A program made the translations under genes and the position numbers. A stretch of DNA of 64,000 nucleotides from Spirochaetae bacterium HGW-Spirochaetae-2 (GTDB taxonomy: Bacteria > Spirochaetota > Spirochaetia > Sphaerochaetales > Sphaerochaetaceae): NCBI GenBank assembly GCA_002839355.1, contig PGXW01000019.1:35480-99479 (forward strand), written 5' to 3'. The notes beneath the pieces are model-generated. The model ran no database searches. It saw only the letters and a program-made list of their open reading frames with translations, and was not told where the DNA came from. Shown one piece after another: positions 54,935 through 63,828 of the stretch; positions within the stretch are counted from its first letter, which is position 1, and each line of letters begins with the position of its first letter.

Positions 54935-55831
54935 ATGCGTGTGTTTCGTTACCTTATTCCGGCGCTGATTGCAGTTTCAGTCATTGTCGTTGGACTATCA
55001 CTGTTTCAGGTAGACACTACTGAATATGTTATTGTTACTCAGTTCGGCAAGCCAGTCAGGGCGATTACCGAGCCAGGTTTGTATGGTAAGTGGCCTGCTC
55101 CCGTACAGAGCGTCATCCGACTGGACCGGCGCTTGCAGATGTACAACGTAATGGAGACTGAATTGCTTACGAAAGATAAGAAGAATATCTTGGTCGAAGC
55201 CTATACAACATGGAAAATTGACGATCCGCTAAAATTTTTCACGAGTGTACGCGATCCTTCGGGGGCTAATAGCCGTCTCTCTGACATCATGTCGTCTGAA
55301 TTGGGGGTGGCTCTGAGCCAATATGACTTGACAAATCTGGTCACGACAGATCCCGCATCGATGCAACTGACGACCATGACAGAACGGATCACCAACCAAG
55401 TTGCACTTCGAGTGGCACCTTACGGATTTTCCGTTACAGATGTAAGGCTCAAGATGCTTAATTTCCCAGAGGCGAACCGACAGAGTGTTTTCCAGCGGAT
55501 GCGTGCCGAACGTCAAAGAATCGCTCGGCAGCTACGATCCGAAGGAACTGAGCTGGCTACCGTCATCCGTGCTGAGGCGGAGGCTGAACGGACAACAATC
55601 CTATCTGAAGCCCAGAAGCAGGCAGAACGTATCAGGGGAGAAGGAGAAGCTGAAGCCATTAGAATCTACGCCGAGGCATTTGGCCAGGATCCGGAATTCT
55701 ACCAATTCCTACGCACTCTCGAAGCCTATGACGATGTCATTACACCGGGAACGACGCTCATTCTTCCCTCCGACTCCGAGTTGCTAAAGTATCTCGATGC
55801 TGATGGCACAGTCGTCCGACCCGGAGCCTGA
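54935..55831 (+). CDS. HflC-like SPFH protein
   Basis: 298 residues. A membrane anchor (YLIPALIAVSVIVVGLSLFQV) is followed by TTEYVIVTQFGKPVRAITEPGLYGKWP (SPFH start), ADNILVEAYTTW-like core and a long coiled coil (RMRAERQRIARQLRSEG..ERTTILSEAQKQAERIRGEGEAEA) with the usual conserved end TTLILPSDSELLKYL. HflC pairs with HflK to form a ring around FtsH. ATG 54935 follows ATAGGAGGA; the 200-bp frame before it is not convincing. Confidence 0.88.
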   Translation: MRVFRYLIPALIAVSVIVVGLSLFQVDTTEYVIVTQFGKPVRAITEPGLYGKWPAPVQSVIRLDRRLQMYNVMETELLTKDKKNILVEAYTTWKIDDPLKFFTSVRDPSGANSRLSDIMSSELGVALSQYDLTNLVTTDPASMQLTTMTERITNQVALRVAPYGFSVTDVRLKMLNFPEANRQSVFQRMRAERQRIARQLRSEGTELATVIRAEAEAERTTILSEAQKQAERIRGEGEAEAIRIYAEAFGQDPEFYQFLRTLEAYDDVITPGTTLILPSDSELLKYLDADGTVVRPGA

Positions 55832-55851
55832 AAGCGTAAAATGAGGAGATC

Positions 55852-57024
55852 ATGATGAATGACAGACATTCGAAAAACGATTCTTCGCCGGAATTCGAAG
55901 CAGATTCGAAACAGGTTGCAGAGGACATGAACGCAAATAAATCCGAACCAGTCTTGAATAGGTTGCGTCAGGTTATCCATCGTGTTCGTGGAATGGTGAG
56001 GAAGGGATTTGAATCACAGGAAGACGGATTGTCACCATTGGACGATGTGAAGAGTGCGTTTAAACATCTGGACCTTAGATTCATTGTAATGGCAGCAATA
56101 TTGCTGATCATTCTAGTTTACATACTATCAGGCGTATACACTGTCCAACCTGGAGAAATAGGAGTGGTTCAACGGTTTGGCCGGGTGATCGCGACAAATG
56201 TGCCCGCCGGTTTGCATTATCGTTTACCATGGCCCATTGAGTCTGAAACAGTTGTGAATATCGCACAGGTTCGCCGAGAGAGCGTGGGAGTATCGGAATC
56301 AGAGGAACATCCGCTTCACCTTGATGGTCCTCGAAAACTGCAGGTTTTAAGTGGAGACACGAACATCATCGACTTTGAGGTAATTGTCCAGTATCAAATC
56401 AATGATCCTGTTGCTTATCTGTTCAATATCGACTATCCCGCGTACCAGTTGGTCAGGGATAGTGTTCGATCGGCGGTCGCTGGTCTCAGCGGGCGATCAG
56501 CAGTGGACGATATCTTGACAACTGCAAGACAGCAATTGCAGAACGATGTGCGTGATAAGGCTCAATCCGTGCTTGACGGATATGATAGCGGCATTCGCAT
56601 CATCAGCACGAGTTTCCAGAAGGCATATCCCCCAGAAGTTGTAGCCGACGCGTTTCGTGATGTCTCGAGTGCAAGAGAAGACAAGGATAAGATGGTAAAC
56701 GACGCTGAGGGGTACCGCAACAGTGTGGTCCCACAAGCAAGGGGCGAGGCGAAGAGCATCCTGTCCCAAGCAAAAAGCGCGGCACAAGCTCAAAAAGATA
56801 AAGCCGCAGGTGCTGCCCAGAGTTTTAATGCCGTACTGGCTCAATATCGTACGAACAGCAAGATTTTTGGAGAGGATGTGACCAAATTCCGATTGTATCT
56901 GGAGAAGATGGAGAAGGTTCTGCCCAAGGTGAACACGTATGTTGTTCCGCCATCCGAGAAAATTGATCTGCGTATTCTGAATGGAAGTAGAACGTCAACC
57001 TTTCCACCAAAACTGGACAGATGA
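55852..57024 (+). CDS. HflK-like SPFH protein
   Basis: 390 residues. A ~70-residue hydrophilic cytosolic N-terminus is followed by one helix (LRFIVMAAILLIILVYILSG) and a SPFH domain opening VYTVQPGEIGVVQRFGRVIA. It closely parallels the SPFH half of the CDF fusion: both share DVSSARED(K/R) and QARG/SARGQA segments and a C-terminal coiled coil. The N-terminal tail has no His or Cys cluster. Starts at ATG 55852 after GAGGAG. Expected partner of the HflC-like protein in a membrane-protein quality-control ring. Confidence 0.88.
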   Translation: MMNDRHSKNDSSPEFEADSKQVAEDMNANKSEPVLNRLRQVIHRVRGMVRKGFESQEDGLSPLDDVKSAFKHLDLRFIVMAAILLIILVYILSGVYTVQPGEIGVVQRFGRVIATNVPAGLHYRLPWPIESETVVNIAQVRRESVGVSESEEHPLHLDGPRKLQVLSGDTNIIDFEVIVQYQINDPVAYLFNIDYPAYQLVRDSVRSAVAGLSGRSAVDDILTTARQQLQNDVRDKAQSVLDGYDSGIRIISTSFQKAYPPEVVADAFRDVSSAREDKDKMVNDAEGYRNSVVPQARGEAKSILSQAKSAAQAQKDKAAGAAQSFNAVLAQYRTNSKIFGEDVTKFRLYLEKMEKVLPKVNTYVVPPSEKIDLRILNGSRTSTFPPKLDR

Positions 57025-57039
57025 GAGGAGAACGAAAGC

Positions 57040-59166
57040 ATGATTGAAGGCTGGCGACAGATATTACGTGACATTAGGGCTGCTTTAAAATTGCCGGTAA
57101 ATGGATCAAACACACATCCGGGACAGAACGGTGATCAACGGAACCCTGAGCAACTGGCGGGAGGAGAACCACCGGTCCATGGAAGTGATGCACAGATACT
57201 TGAGATGACACGTACGAAGAAGAATATTGAAGACGATTCGCCACAGGTGTCTGATCTGAGCGAACAGCAAACCAATAAGATGGCTGAAAGCAAGATTCGT
57301 GCAAAAGGGTTTTCCGTTAGCTATACAGTGAAGTGGTGGATTGTTGTGATGATCGTGGTGTTGATTGGCACTTCGCTGTTGTTCGGTGAGAAGTTGTTCG
57401 GCAAAAGCGCACCGGCTCCGGGAGTCGTAGCGACTTTTGTTGGGGGGCAAGTAACTGTTGGGGATATACGAAAGCACATCGAGGAACTTGCGCTGAATGA
57501 ACCTCAACTGAACGAACAGCTGCAAACTATTGAAGGTTATCGTGCGATGGTTGAGGAAATGGTATCGGACGAGTTGGTGCGGCAATGGTCGAAGACACGT
57601 GATGTTAAGCAAGAACAAGATTTCCGCCATGTGATGGAGCACATCGAAGAGGACATCAACCTTGGAGATATCGATGCAGCTCTGCACGAGAAGGGGATGG
57701 GGGTGAGTGAGGAGGATCTCCAGTCGTATTACGATGCCAATCGGGAAGATTTTGGTGAACTGACACTTACCCAGGCAAAGGATGATATCCGGTTGTTCCT
57801 GCAATCACAGCGGGAAGGAGAATTTGTCAAGCTTTACATTGATAATTTGAGGACTAATGCCAGCATCACCAGTAATCTTGAGCTACTTGAAGTACCAGAA
57901 CCTAGCGAGTCGGACTACCTCAGGTTTTTTTCCGAAAATGAGGAGAAATTTCAAGTACCAGCAAGGATACAGGTGGACGAAATCCGGATACCCGTTGGTG
58001 CTGATATCGAAGCGGCAAGGAACAAGGCTTCCCAAATTCTTATTCGTTTACGGTCAGGTGAGACCTTGGGTGCCATTGGTACGACATCGGGAACATCTGT
58101 AAAATCGGGGTTGATTGTGAACAATGGCCAGAACCCACCAGGTTACGATGAAGTTCTTGACAACTTGGATTACAAAGAGTTCAGTGAAGTGTTCCTGGCA
58201 GGAGAGTCCTTCTACATTCTTCGCCTGATCTCGAGAGAACCTCAGCGGACATTGACACTTTCCGAGGCTAAGCCAGCCATAAGGACTATTATTCTTCCGG
58301 AAATACAGGACCGATGGTTTGATTCAAAGAGCGATCAAACTTTGTTGACCGTTAATGGCCAACGACTGACTGTGGGAGAATTCTGGCAGGAATTCAAGGA
58401 ACTCCCGACAAGTTTTGCATTGGAGTATCAAGGCATACCAGGGTGGAAACTCCTTGCTGAACGATTAATCGATCGTCTTTTGCTATTGGATGACAGTTCG
58501 AGGCAACTGACAGATTCCGATGATTCCATTGCCATTGAAGAAGCCCAACTCGATGTACTTGCCCAAATGATGGAGCAGGAAGAGGTTGACGATCTCATTG
58601 AGGTGACTGAACAAGAGACCAAGACATATTATGAGGAAATCAAGGAAAAGCTTGTAAGACCACCACAGTCCCAAATCCGATTCATCATGGTGGATTTAGG
58701 CCAGTCCGAAGAAGATTCTCGCCGTGCGTGGGATCGTGCAAAGGAAGCCTACGAATTGCTTGTTCCTGGTCTCTTCAGAGATGGTTCGGATTTTGCCGAT
58801 GTTGCTCGGGAATATTCTGACGATGAGACCACCGCCGAGCAGGGCGGCCTGTTGGAGGGCTGGATTGGTGAAGGTCCTGATCTATTTATGGAAACGGAAG
58901 TCCATAGTTTCCACCAATCGGTTATGGCGATCGATGTTGGAGAAATCAGCCGACCGTTTGAATGGAATGGGGCTATCTATATCATTCAGGTTACGGACAG
59001 GACCGAAGCAGAACAACTTACATTTGAAGAAGCCAAACATTTCTTGGATGAGGATTTGCGTTCCCAGAAACATAAGGAGCTTCGCGATAGACTGTCTTCG
59101 AAGCTCATGGAGCGGTACGATGTCGAGTTCTATGAGAAAGAGCTGAAAGCGGCTTTCGATGAGTAA
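57040..59166 (+). CDS. PpiD/SurA-like membrane-anchored foldase
   Basis: 708 residues. A long soluble N-terminus (1-98) is followed by a helix at about 99-117 (WWIVVMIVVLIGTSLLFG), then a periplasmic SurA-type chaperone region (FVGGQVTVGDIRKHIEELAL and VEEMVSDELVRQW). A C-terminal rotamase segment (QIRFIMVDLG..DFADVAREYSDDETTAEQGG) precedes LLEGWIGEGP and the FE-type terminal segment (VGEISRPFEWNGAIYIIQV). Parvulin/PpiD-like peptidyl-prolyl isomerase and chaperone. ATG 57040 follows GAGGAGAAC, 15 bases after the HflK-like stop. Large for PpiD and possibly with a second degenerate rotamase. Confidence 0.85.
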   Translation: MIEGWRQILRDIRAALKLPVNGSNTHPGQNGDQRNPEQLAGGEPPVHGSDAQILEMTRTKKNIEDDSPQVSDLSEQQTNKMAESKIRAKGFSVSYTVKWWIVVMIVVLIGTSLLFGEKLFGKSAPAPGVVATFVGGQVTVGDIRKHIEELALNEPQLNEQLQTIEGYRAMVEEMVSDELVRQWSKTRDVKQEQDFRHVMEHIEEDINLGDIDAALHEKGMGVSEEDLQSYYDANREDFGELTLTQAKDDIRLFLQSQREGEFVKLYIDNLRTNASITSNLELLEVPEPSESDYLRFFSENEEKFQVPARIQVDEIRIPVGADIEAARNKASQILIRLRSGETLGAIGTTSGTSVKSGLIVNNGQNPPGYDEVLDNLDYKEFSEVFLAGESFYILRLISREPQRTLTLSEAKPAIRTIILPEIQDRWFDSKSDQTLLTVNGQRLTVGEFWQEFKELPTSFALEYQGIPGWKLLAERLIDRLLLLDDSSRQLTDSDDSIAIEEAQLDVLAQMMEQEEVDDLIEVTEQETKTYYEEIKEKLVRPPQSQIRFIMVDLGQSEEDSRRAWDRAKEAYELLVPGLFRDGSDFADVAREYSDDETTAEQGGLLEGWIGEGPDLFMETEVHSFHQSVMAIDVGEISRPFEWNGAIYIIQVTDRTEAEQLTFEEAKHFLDEDLRSQKHKELRDRLSSKLMERYDVEFYEKELKAAFDE

Positions 59167-59546
59167 AAATTAAATATTCACGAACGGTTGGATTCGATTG
59201 CACTATTAGCCTTCCTGTTCTTTGAATTATATCATTGACCGCGTTAAGGATCTCTAGGGAGACGTAGTGACTGAGCTCGACGGCGGGTATGATCAGAATC
59301 CGAGAGGCAGGGATCGTGTTCATAGACAGGTACAATTACACCTTGGACTCTACTGGTGTATCATTATCCAGACCGATTGTGTGTTCAAGCATCTTTTCCT
59401 GGTTTAGGGAAGTTTGATAAGGAAGGTTGGTAAGATACATGCCGCATCAGATTTTGGTTATGAATGGTTCCCTTAGTGCCTCAATAACAGTGATAGGTAA
59501 TTGAGTATGCTTGATATTAGTTCCATTCCCACATATGATTATTTGC
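59167..59546. other. Interval before the response regulator
   Basis: About 380 bases without a supported gene. A short minus-strand frame (59105-59335) reads protein-like segments (ASRILIIPAVELSHYVSLEI) but has no ribosome-binding site and could be a relic. Confidence 0.4.
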
Positions 59547-60254
59547 ATGTCAACGCGGAAAAATTTGAAAGCCCGAGGAACAGTTCCAAGCATATTGGTG
59601 ATAGATGATGAAGTTGCATTCGCGGACTACTTGTGTCGAGGCCTGAGTTATGAAGGATACAAAGTAACGGCTGCGCAGAATGCTGAGGAGGGTTGGGATC
59701 TGATCTTGCTTAGTAATCCAGACCTTGTGATTCTCGACGTTGGATTGCCGGACGTGGATGGAATAAGTTTATGCCGTTCCCTTCGGCTTGAAAGACACCA
59801 AATGCCCATTTTAATGCTTACCGCACGTATCAATGTATCTGATCGTGTATTGGGCTTGAATGCAGGCGCAGATGACTATTTACCGAAACCGTTTGCGTTT
59901 GATGAACTTATTGCAAGAATTTCAGCTCTGCTTCGCAGGACAGGTGCCAACGGCGATCAACTATGTCTTGGTGATTTGAGCCTTTATTCCCAAGAGAGAA
60001 GAATTCGAAGAAATGACATCACCATTTCACTGACACCAAAGGAGTTTGAACTGTTATACTTGCTCTTTCAACACCCCCGGCAGATTGTCCCCAGAGAGAC
60101 AATATTATCTCATGTTTGGGGATTTGAGTATGAGCCGGAATCGAACGTCGTTGAGGTTTACATTCGCAGGCTTAGAAAAAAACTTGGCCCTCCGAATATG
60201 ATAGAGACAGCTCACGGTCTTGGCTATATCTTACGGGAACCCGACCGAGTATGA
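59547..60254 (+). CDS. OmpR/PhoB-family response regulator
   Basis: About 235 residues. Receiver domain ILVIDDEVAFADYL (acidic pocket), LVILDVGLPDVDG (phospho-Asp in LDVGLPD), LMLTARINVSDRV and DDYLPKPF (Lys). C-terminal winged-helix DNA-binding domain with LTPKEFELLYLLFQHPRQIV and VVEVYIRRLRKKLG...GLGYIL. Phosphorylated by the next gene's kinase. ATG 59547 gives a normal length; a TTG 36 bases upstream is possible and no ribosome-binding site is clear. Overlaps the kinase gene by 4 bases. Confidence 0.92.
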   Translation: MSTRKNLKARGTVPSILVIDDEVAFADYLCRGLSYEGYKVTAAQNAEEGWDLILLSNPDLVILDVGLPDVDGISLCRSLRLERHQMPILMLTARINVSDRVLGLNAGADDYLPKPFAFDELIARISALLRRTGANGDQLCLGDLSLYSQERRIRRNDITISLTPKEFELLYLLFQHPRQIVPRETILSHVWGFEYEPESNVVEVYIRRLRKKLGPPNMIETAHGLGYILREPDRV

Positions 60255-61630
60255 TGTTATCATTGCGTCAACGTTTGATTATATGGCAAATGGGGTTCTT
60301 TGTAACAGCACTGGTGTCATTTGCGGCCATTTCGTACAGCTTCCTAGCTGTAGGTATGGAATCTGGAATCGATGAAACATTGCGTGAAAGGGCAGAACAT
60401 GTATCCGAAGCCCTTCAGGAGGTCCCAAACCGAGGATTTGATATGATAGATAGCGCAACTGACGACTTTACGCAGTTGGGGGTTTATGTCCAAGTTTTAA
60501 AACCCGATGGAGAAGTAGTTGCTCGCTCTTATAACATTGGACCGCACAGTCTCCCAGTCGACCAAGCTGTTATTGACCAAGTTCTCGGTGGCGATACACC
60601 CTACACAACGACTACTTTAAACGATCAACAGATTAGACTCTATTATCAGCCTATTATTCGGGATGGAATCCCAGTGGGTGTGGTACAAGTGGGTCAATCA
60701 CTTCAGGAATTGACTGAAACGCTGTTGCGGTTGAAAGCTCTTTATATGATTGGGATTGTCGTAACCCTCCTACTGGGAACTGGAATCAGCTTGTTCTTGC
60801 TTCAACTGAGTCTACGGCCTATTGTGGAGATTTCACGAACTGCGACTTTTATCTCCGAATCCGTCGATCTGAAAGCAAGATTACAGTATCGAAATGTTGG
60901 TGACGAAATTGGGCAGCTTATGCATGCATTCAATCTGATGATGGAGCGACTGGAAACCGTAGTTGATTACCAGCGAAGATTCATCGCCGACACAGCTCAT
61001 GAACTTCGAACGCCGTTGGCGACCATAAGGGGCAATGCCGATCTTCTGGTTCGCTTCGGACAAAATGCCGAGCGGAGGAATTTGGCTATTGCAGGTATTA
61101 AACAAGAGACTGACCGTACCACCCGTCTCGTGACAAACCTTCTTTTAATTGCCCAGGCGGATGCCGGTCTGGTAATGGTACCAACACCGCTCGAGTTGGA
61201 TGAGATCCTTTTGAGTGTCTACGAACAACTAATTTTCTTGCCAGGCAAAACAAGGGTTGTTTTAAAGCGGTGTGATTCCACAAAAGTGATGGGCGACAAG
61301 GACAGACTCAAGCAAGTTATCCTAAATCTGGTTGATAATGCTCTTCGTCACACCGACCCTTCGGGTAGGGTGGTTTTGTCTTTGTGTTCCGATGAAAGGA
61401 CGGCCCAACTCACCGTGAGTGATACTGGAACAGGCATCGCTGAAGCCGATTTGCCACACATCTTCGACCGATATTACAAAGGTTCCGGTAAATCGTCGGG
61501 CTCCGGGTTGGGGCTTTCGATTGTCAAGTGGTTTGTCGCCGAACACTCTGGTGAAGTAAGCGTTGAGAGTAGGTTGGGGTATGGGACAACCTTCACCATT
61601 AGCTTGCCTACCTTGAGGGAGAAGGAATAG
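60251..61630 (+). CDS. Sensor histidine kinase
   Basis: 459 residues. TM1 (about 14-33), a ~140-residue periplasmic sensor (SEALQEVPNRGFDMIDSATD..), TM2 (about 164-185), a HAMP linker, H-box FIADTAHELRTPLATIRGNADLL, N-box NLVDNALRH, then DTGTGIAEADLPHIFDRYY and SSGSGLGLSIVKWF (G1/G2). A complete bacterial kinase of the OmpR class. It likely reads an envelope or metal stress signal given its neighbours, but the ligand is unknown. ATG/ATG start overlaps the regulator stop. Confidence 0.92.
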   Translation: MMLSLRQRLIIWQMGFFVTALVSFAAISYSFLAVGMESGIDETLRERAEHVSEALQEVPNRGFDMIDSATDDFTQLGVYVQVLKPDGEVVARSYNIGPHSLPVDQAVIDQVLGGDTPYTTTTLNDQQIRLYYQPIIRDGIPVGVVQVGQSLQELTETLLRLKALYMIGIVVTLLLGTGISLFLLQLSLRPIVEISRTATFISESVDLKARLQYRNVGDEIGQLMHAFNLMMERLETVVDYQRRFIADTAHELRTPLATIRGNADLLVRFGQNAERRNLAIAGIKQETDRTTRLVTNLLLIAQADAGLVMVPTPLELDEILLSVYEQLIFLPGKTRVVLKRCDSTKVMGDKDRLKQVILNLVDNALRHTDPSGRVVLSLCSDERTAQLTVSDTGTGIAEADLPHIFDRYYKGSGKSSGSGLGLSIVKWFVAEHSGEVSVESRLGYGTTFTISLPTLREKE

Positions 61631-61815
61631 TCGAACAGTATATAGATTATGGCATACAGCACGGATACAGGATTGGGCGGGTTTTCTGATTTTGGTCTTG
61701 CTGGAGTTCCTCGGAGGACGAGACCTACAACAGTTACGCGTGGAACCAGTTTTTCTGCGACGGTAATTAAAGTAACTACAGGTGTAAGAAGCGACAAGTC
61801 TTCATACGGTATAAT

Positions 61816-62385
61816 CTATACTTGGATCTCCATCCCATTCTTGAAAATAAACCGCACATCTTCTTTGCTGTAGATCACAGCATGATCGGCAAGGAAATAC
61901 CAAAGGTGCTCGGTGAATTCGGTAACCACACCCTCCTGCTTCTTCAACCCTTGAGAAACAGTTCTGTTTTTGTCTTTCAAGACTTCCGTTCATGTATCGC
62001 GCCTTCCAAATTTGTCAGATGTTTGTTGACCTCGGTGTACTCGCTGCTAAGTTGTTTGAAACGGTCCTGATATGTGTGCTGGTCCATTGCTACATTGGCA
62101 TTCTCGGTATTGAGTTTTTCCATGCGTGAGACAATTTCGCGACGTTCAACTCTCACCGCTTCCAGCTGTGCTTCATTTTGGGAAGTGTTGAAGATTTCTT
62201 CGGTTAGCTTCCCAAAGTTTCCTATGATTTCATCCTTACGAGTGATGATACTGTTGACCGCTTTTACGAACATGTCTTGCAATGCATCCTCATACAAGTG
62301 TGGAGAGCTGCACTTGTGGTGACGATCAGCATATTTTTCATTGCACTGCCAGACAATCTTAATGAAATATTGGGAAGAGCTGTCC
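61816..62385 (-). pseudogene. Large serine recombinase, 3'-terminal remnant, frameshifted
   Basis: Minus-strand segments match the zinc ribbon and coiled coil of recombinase 1: VWQCNEKYADRHHKCSSPHL, FVKAVNSIITRKDEI, then after a frame change near 61977-62000 LKKQEGVVTEFTEHLWYFLA and DVRFIFKNGMEIQV with a natural stop at 61818-61816. The catalytic domain is absent and a frameshift breaks the reading frame. It stops right where the extra HTH/zinc tail begins in recombinase 1. Marks the right side of the accessory island. Confidence 0.75.
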
Positions 62386-62558
62386 TCACAGTTAATACTA
62401 TTGAAAAGATTGCAAACCAGATCAGTTCGCAGCAAAAGGTTCAAAACGATGATAGACATATAGATCTTTCTGAGTTTCCAACAGAGACGATTCTAGCAAA
62501 AGAGTAATTTACTTCATCCCTAAGAATATCGTCCCAAGCATTGGATATTCAATGCCGT

Positions 62559-63827
62559 TCATTGTTTGATACTCTGGATCCCATGCCGGTTCCCTTTCTC
62601 CATTGCTTCAACAGCCCAGTCGATCGGTTCCAATCCCTCAAGCCGGTTGTACTCGTCCCAGTACCGTCTGGCCCATTTGACCAGCAGCTTGGTTATCTCG
62701 CAGATGTAGGTCGTCCGCCTGAATTCGCCGAACTCCGAATAGCAACCTCCGATGCAGTATGAACAGGCACTCTCCACCTCGCAGGTCCTGCACTTTTCGT
62801 CGAGTGAGCAATTGGAGCGATAGGCGCCTTCGCGCACTCTCAGAAAGTTCTCCTTGTGGGTAAACCCTTCCTTGGCGGTCCCGACGATGAACTCTGCCTT
62901 GTCGATTTGGGTATGCGGCAGCCATCTGATGCACGGATAGATCCTACCGTCCACCGAGAGGGCAGGCATGGCTCCGCTTCCGCAGTGGCCGGTACAGTCC
63001 CAGTCAGGTCCTGTGGACAGGTGTGCGTAGCCGAATTGCTCCTTGCTGAGCATGCTCCAAAACAGATCGTCGCGATGCTCGAGTACATAGGCGGTGCACT
63101 TCTCCATCTGACGGTCCAACTCATCATAGTCGGTTTGTGTGCATCCGGTATCCTCCATGATGAAGTTCTGGTTGATGTACCGCAGTCCCAGCTGTTCATG
63201 CAAATACACCAGCGAGTCGTAAAGGTAGGGGATGCTCTGGCGGTTTGCGGTGGACTTTGTCTGCATCGACTGGATCGGGAAGGTCTTCTTATACCACGGC
63301 CAATGGCGGATGATGCTCTGCATCGAACCGGACCCATCGGAGAACACCCGGTTTGCGTCATGGATCTCAGGACAGCCATCCAGCGATATGCCCACCAGCA
63401 AGAGGTCCTTGTATTTCTCGCAGAACCGCCTGGCCTGCTCGGAAAAGAGCGTGCCGTTGGTGGAAATGGAGAAATGAAGCTTGCCCCGCCAGTTTTTGGC
63501 ATTGGGGGTATCGGTGGTCATCACCTTGGCCAGCGTGTAGGAGCAGATCTCATCCAAAAACGGCACATCCATGAAGCTGTCGCCACCGATGAAGTCCACA
63601 ACCAACCCTTTCTGGTAGGCCTTGCGGAACACTGGATCCGGATCATCGAGCAGCCCTGCAGGATCGGGATCGGTGAGGATGTGGCCGATGAATGCCTTCG
63701 CATCCTCCATCGAAAGCGTTCTTCTTCTCTTGTGCACCTCATAGCAGTAGGTGCACCTGAGGTTGCAGTCTTCGGTGGTGTTCAGCGTCACGTTGAACAA
63801 GCCGGGTTCTCTAAAGGGAATGAGCAT
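62559..63827 (-). CDS. Radical SAM/SPASM maturase of a Cys-repeat RiPP
   Basis: 422 residues. N-terminal TTEDCNLRCTYCYEVHKR carries the radical SAM CxxxCxxC, followed by GGDSFMDVPFL (SAM loop) and ISLDGCPEIHDANR. The C-terminal auxiliary-cluster (SPASM-like) Cys set is CTGHCGSG, C in YPCIRWLP, CRTCEVESACSYCIGGCYSE. Such enzymes build thioether or C-C crosslinks in precursor peptides. ATG 63827 lies 2 bases after the stop of the upstream Cys-rich peptide gene, with GGAGG overlapping that stop. Longer codons to 63887 would run through that peptide gene and are not used. Resembles maturases of CXXX-repeat peptides. Confidence 0.88.
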   Translation of the reverse strand: MLIPFREPGLFNVTLNTTEDCNLRCTYCYEVHKRRRTLSMEDAKAFIGHILTDPDPAGLLDDPDPVFRKAYQKGLVVDFIGGDSFMDVPFLDEICSYTLAKVMTTDTPNAKNWRGKLHFSISTNGTLFSEQARRFCEKYKDLLLVGISLDGCPEIHDANRVFSDGSGSMQSIIRHWPWYKKTFPIQSMQTKSTANRQSIPYLYDSLVYLHEQLGLRYINQNFIMEDTGCTQTDYDELDRQMEKCTAYVLEHRDDLFWSMLSKEQFGYAHLSTGPDWDCTGHCGSGAMPALSVDGRIYPCIRWLPHTQIDKAEFIVGTAKEGFTHKENFLRVREGAYRSNCSLDEKCRTCEVESACSYCIGGCYSEFGEFRRTTYICEITKLLVKWARRYWDEYNRLEGLEPIDWAVEAMEKGNRHGIQSIKQ

Positions 63828-63828
63828 A

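Noticed and set aside
61649..61873. 74-codon plus frame after the histidine kinase
   Set aside because: Runs into the recombinase remnant on the other strand and has no motif or ribosome-binding site.
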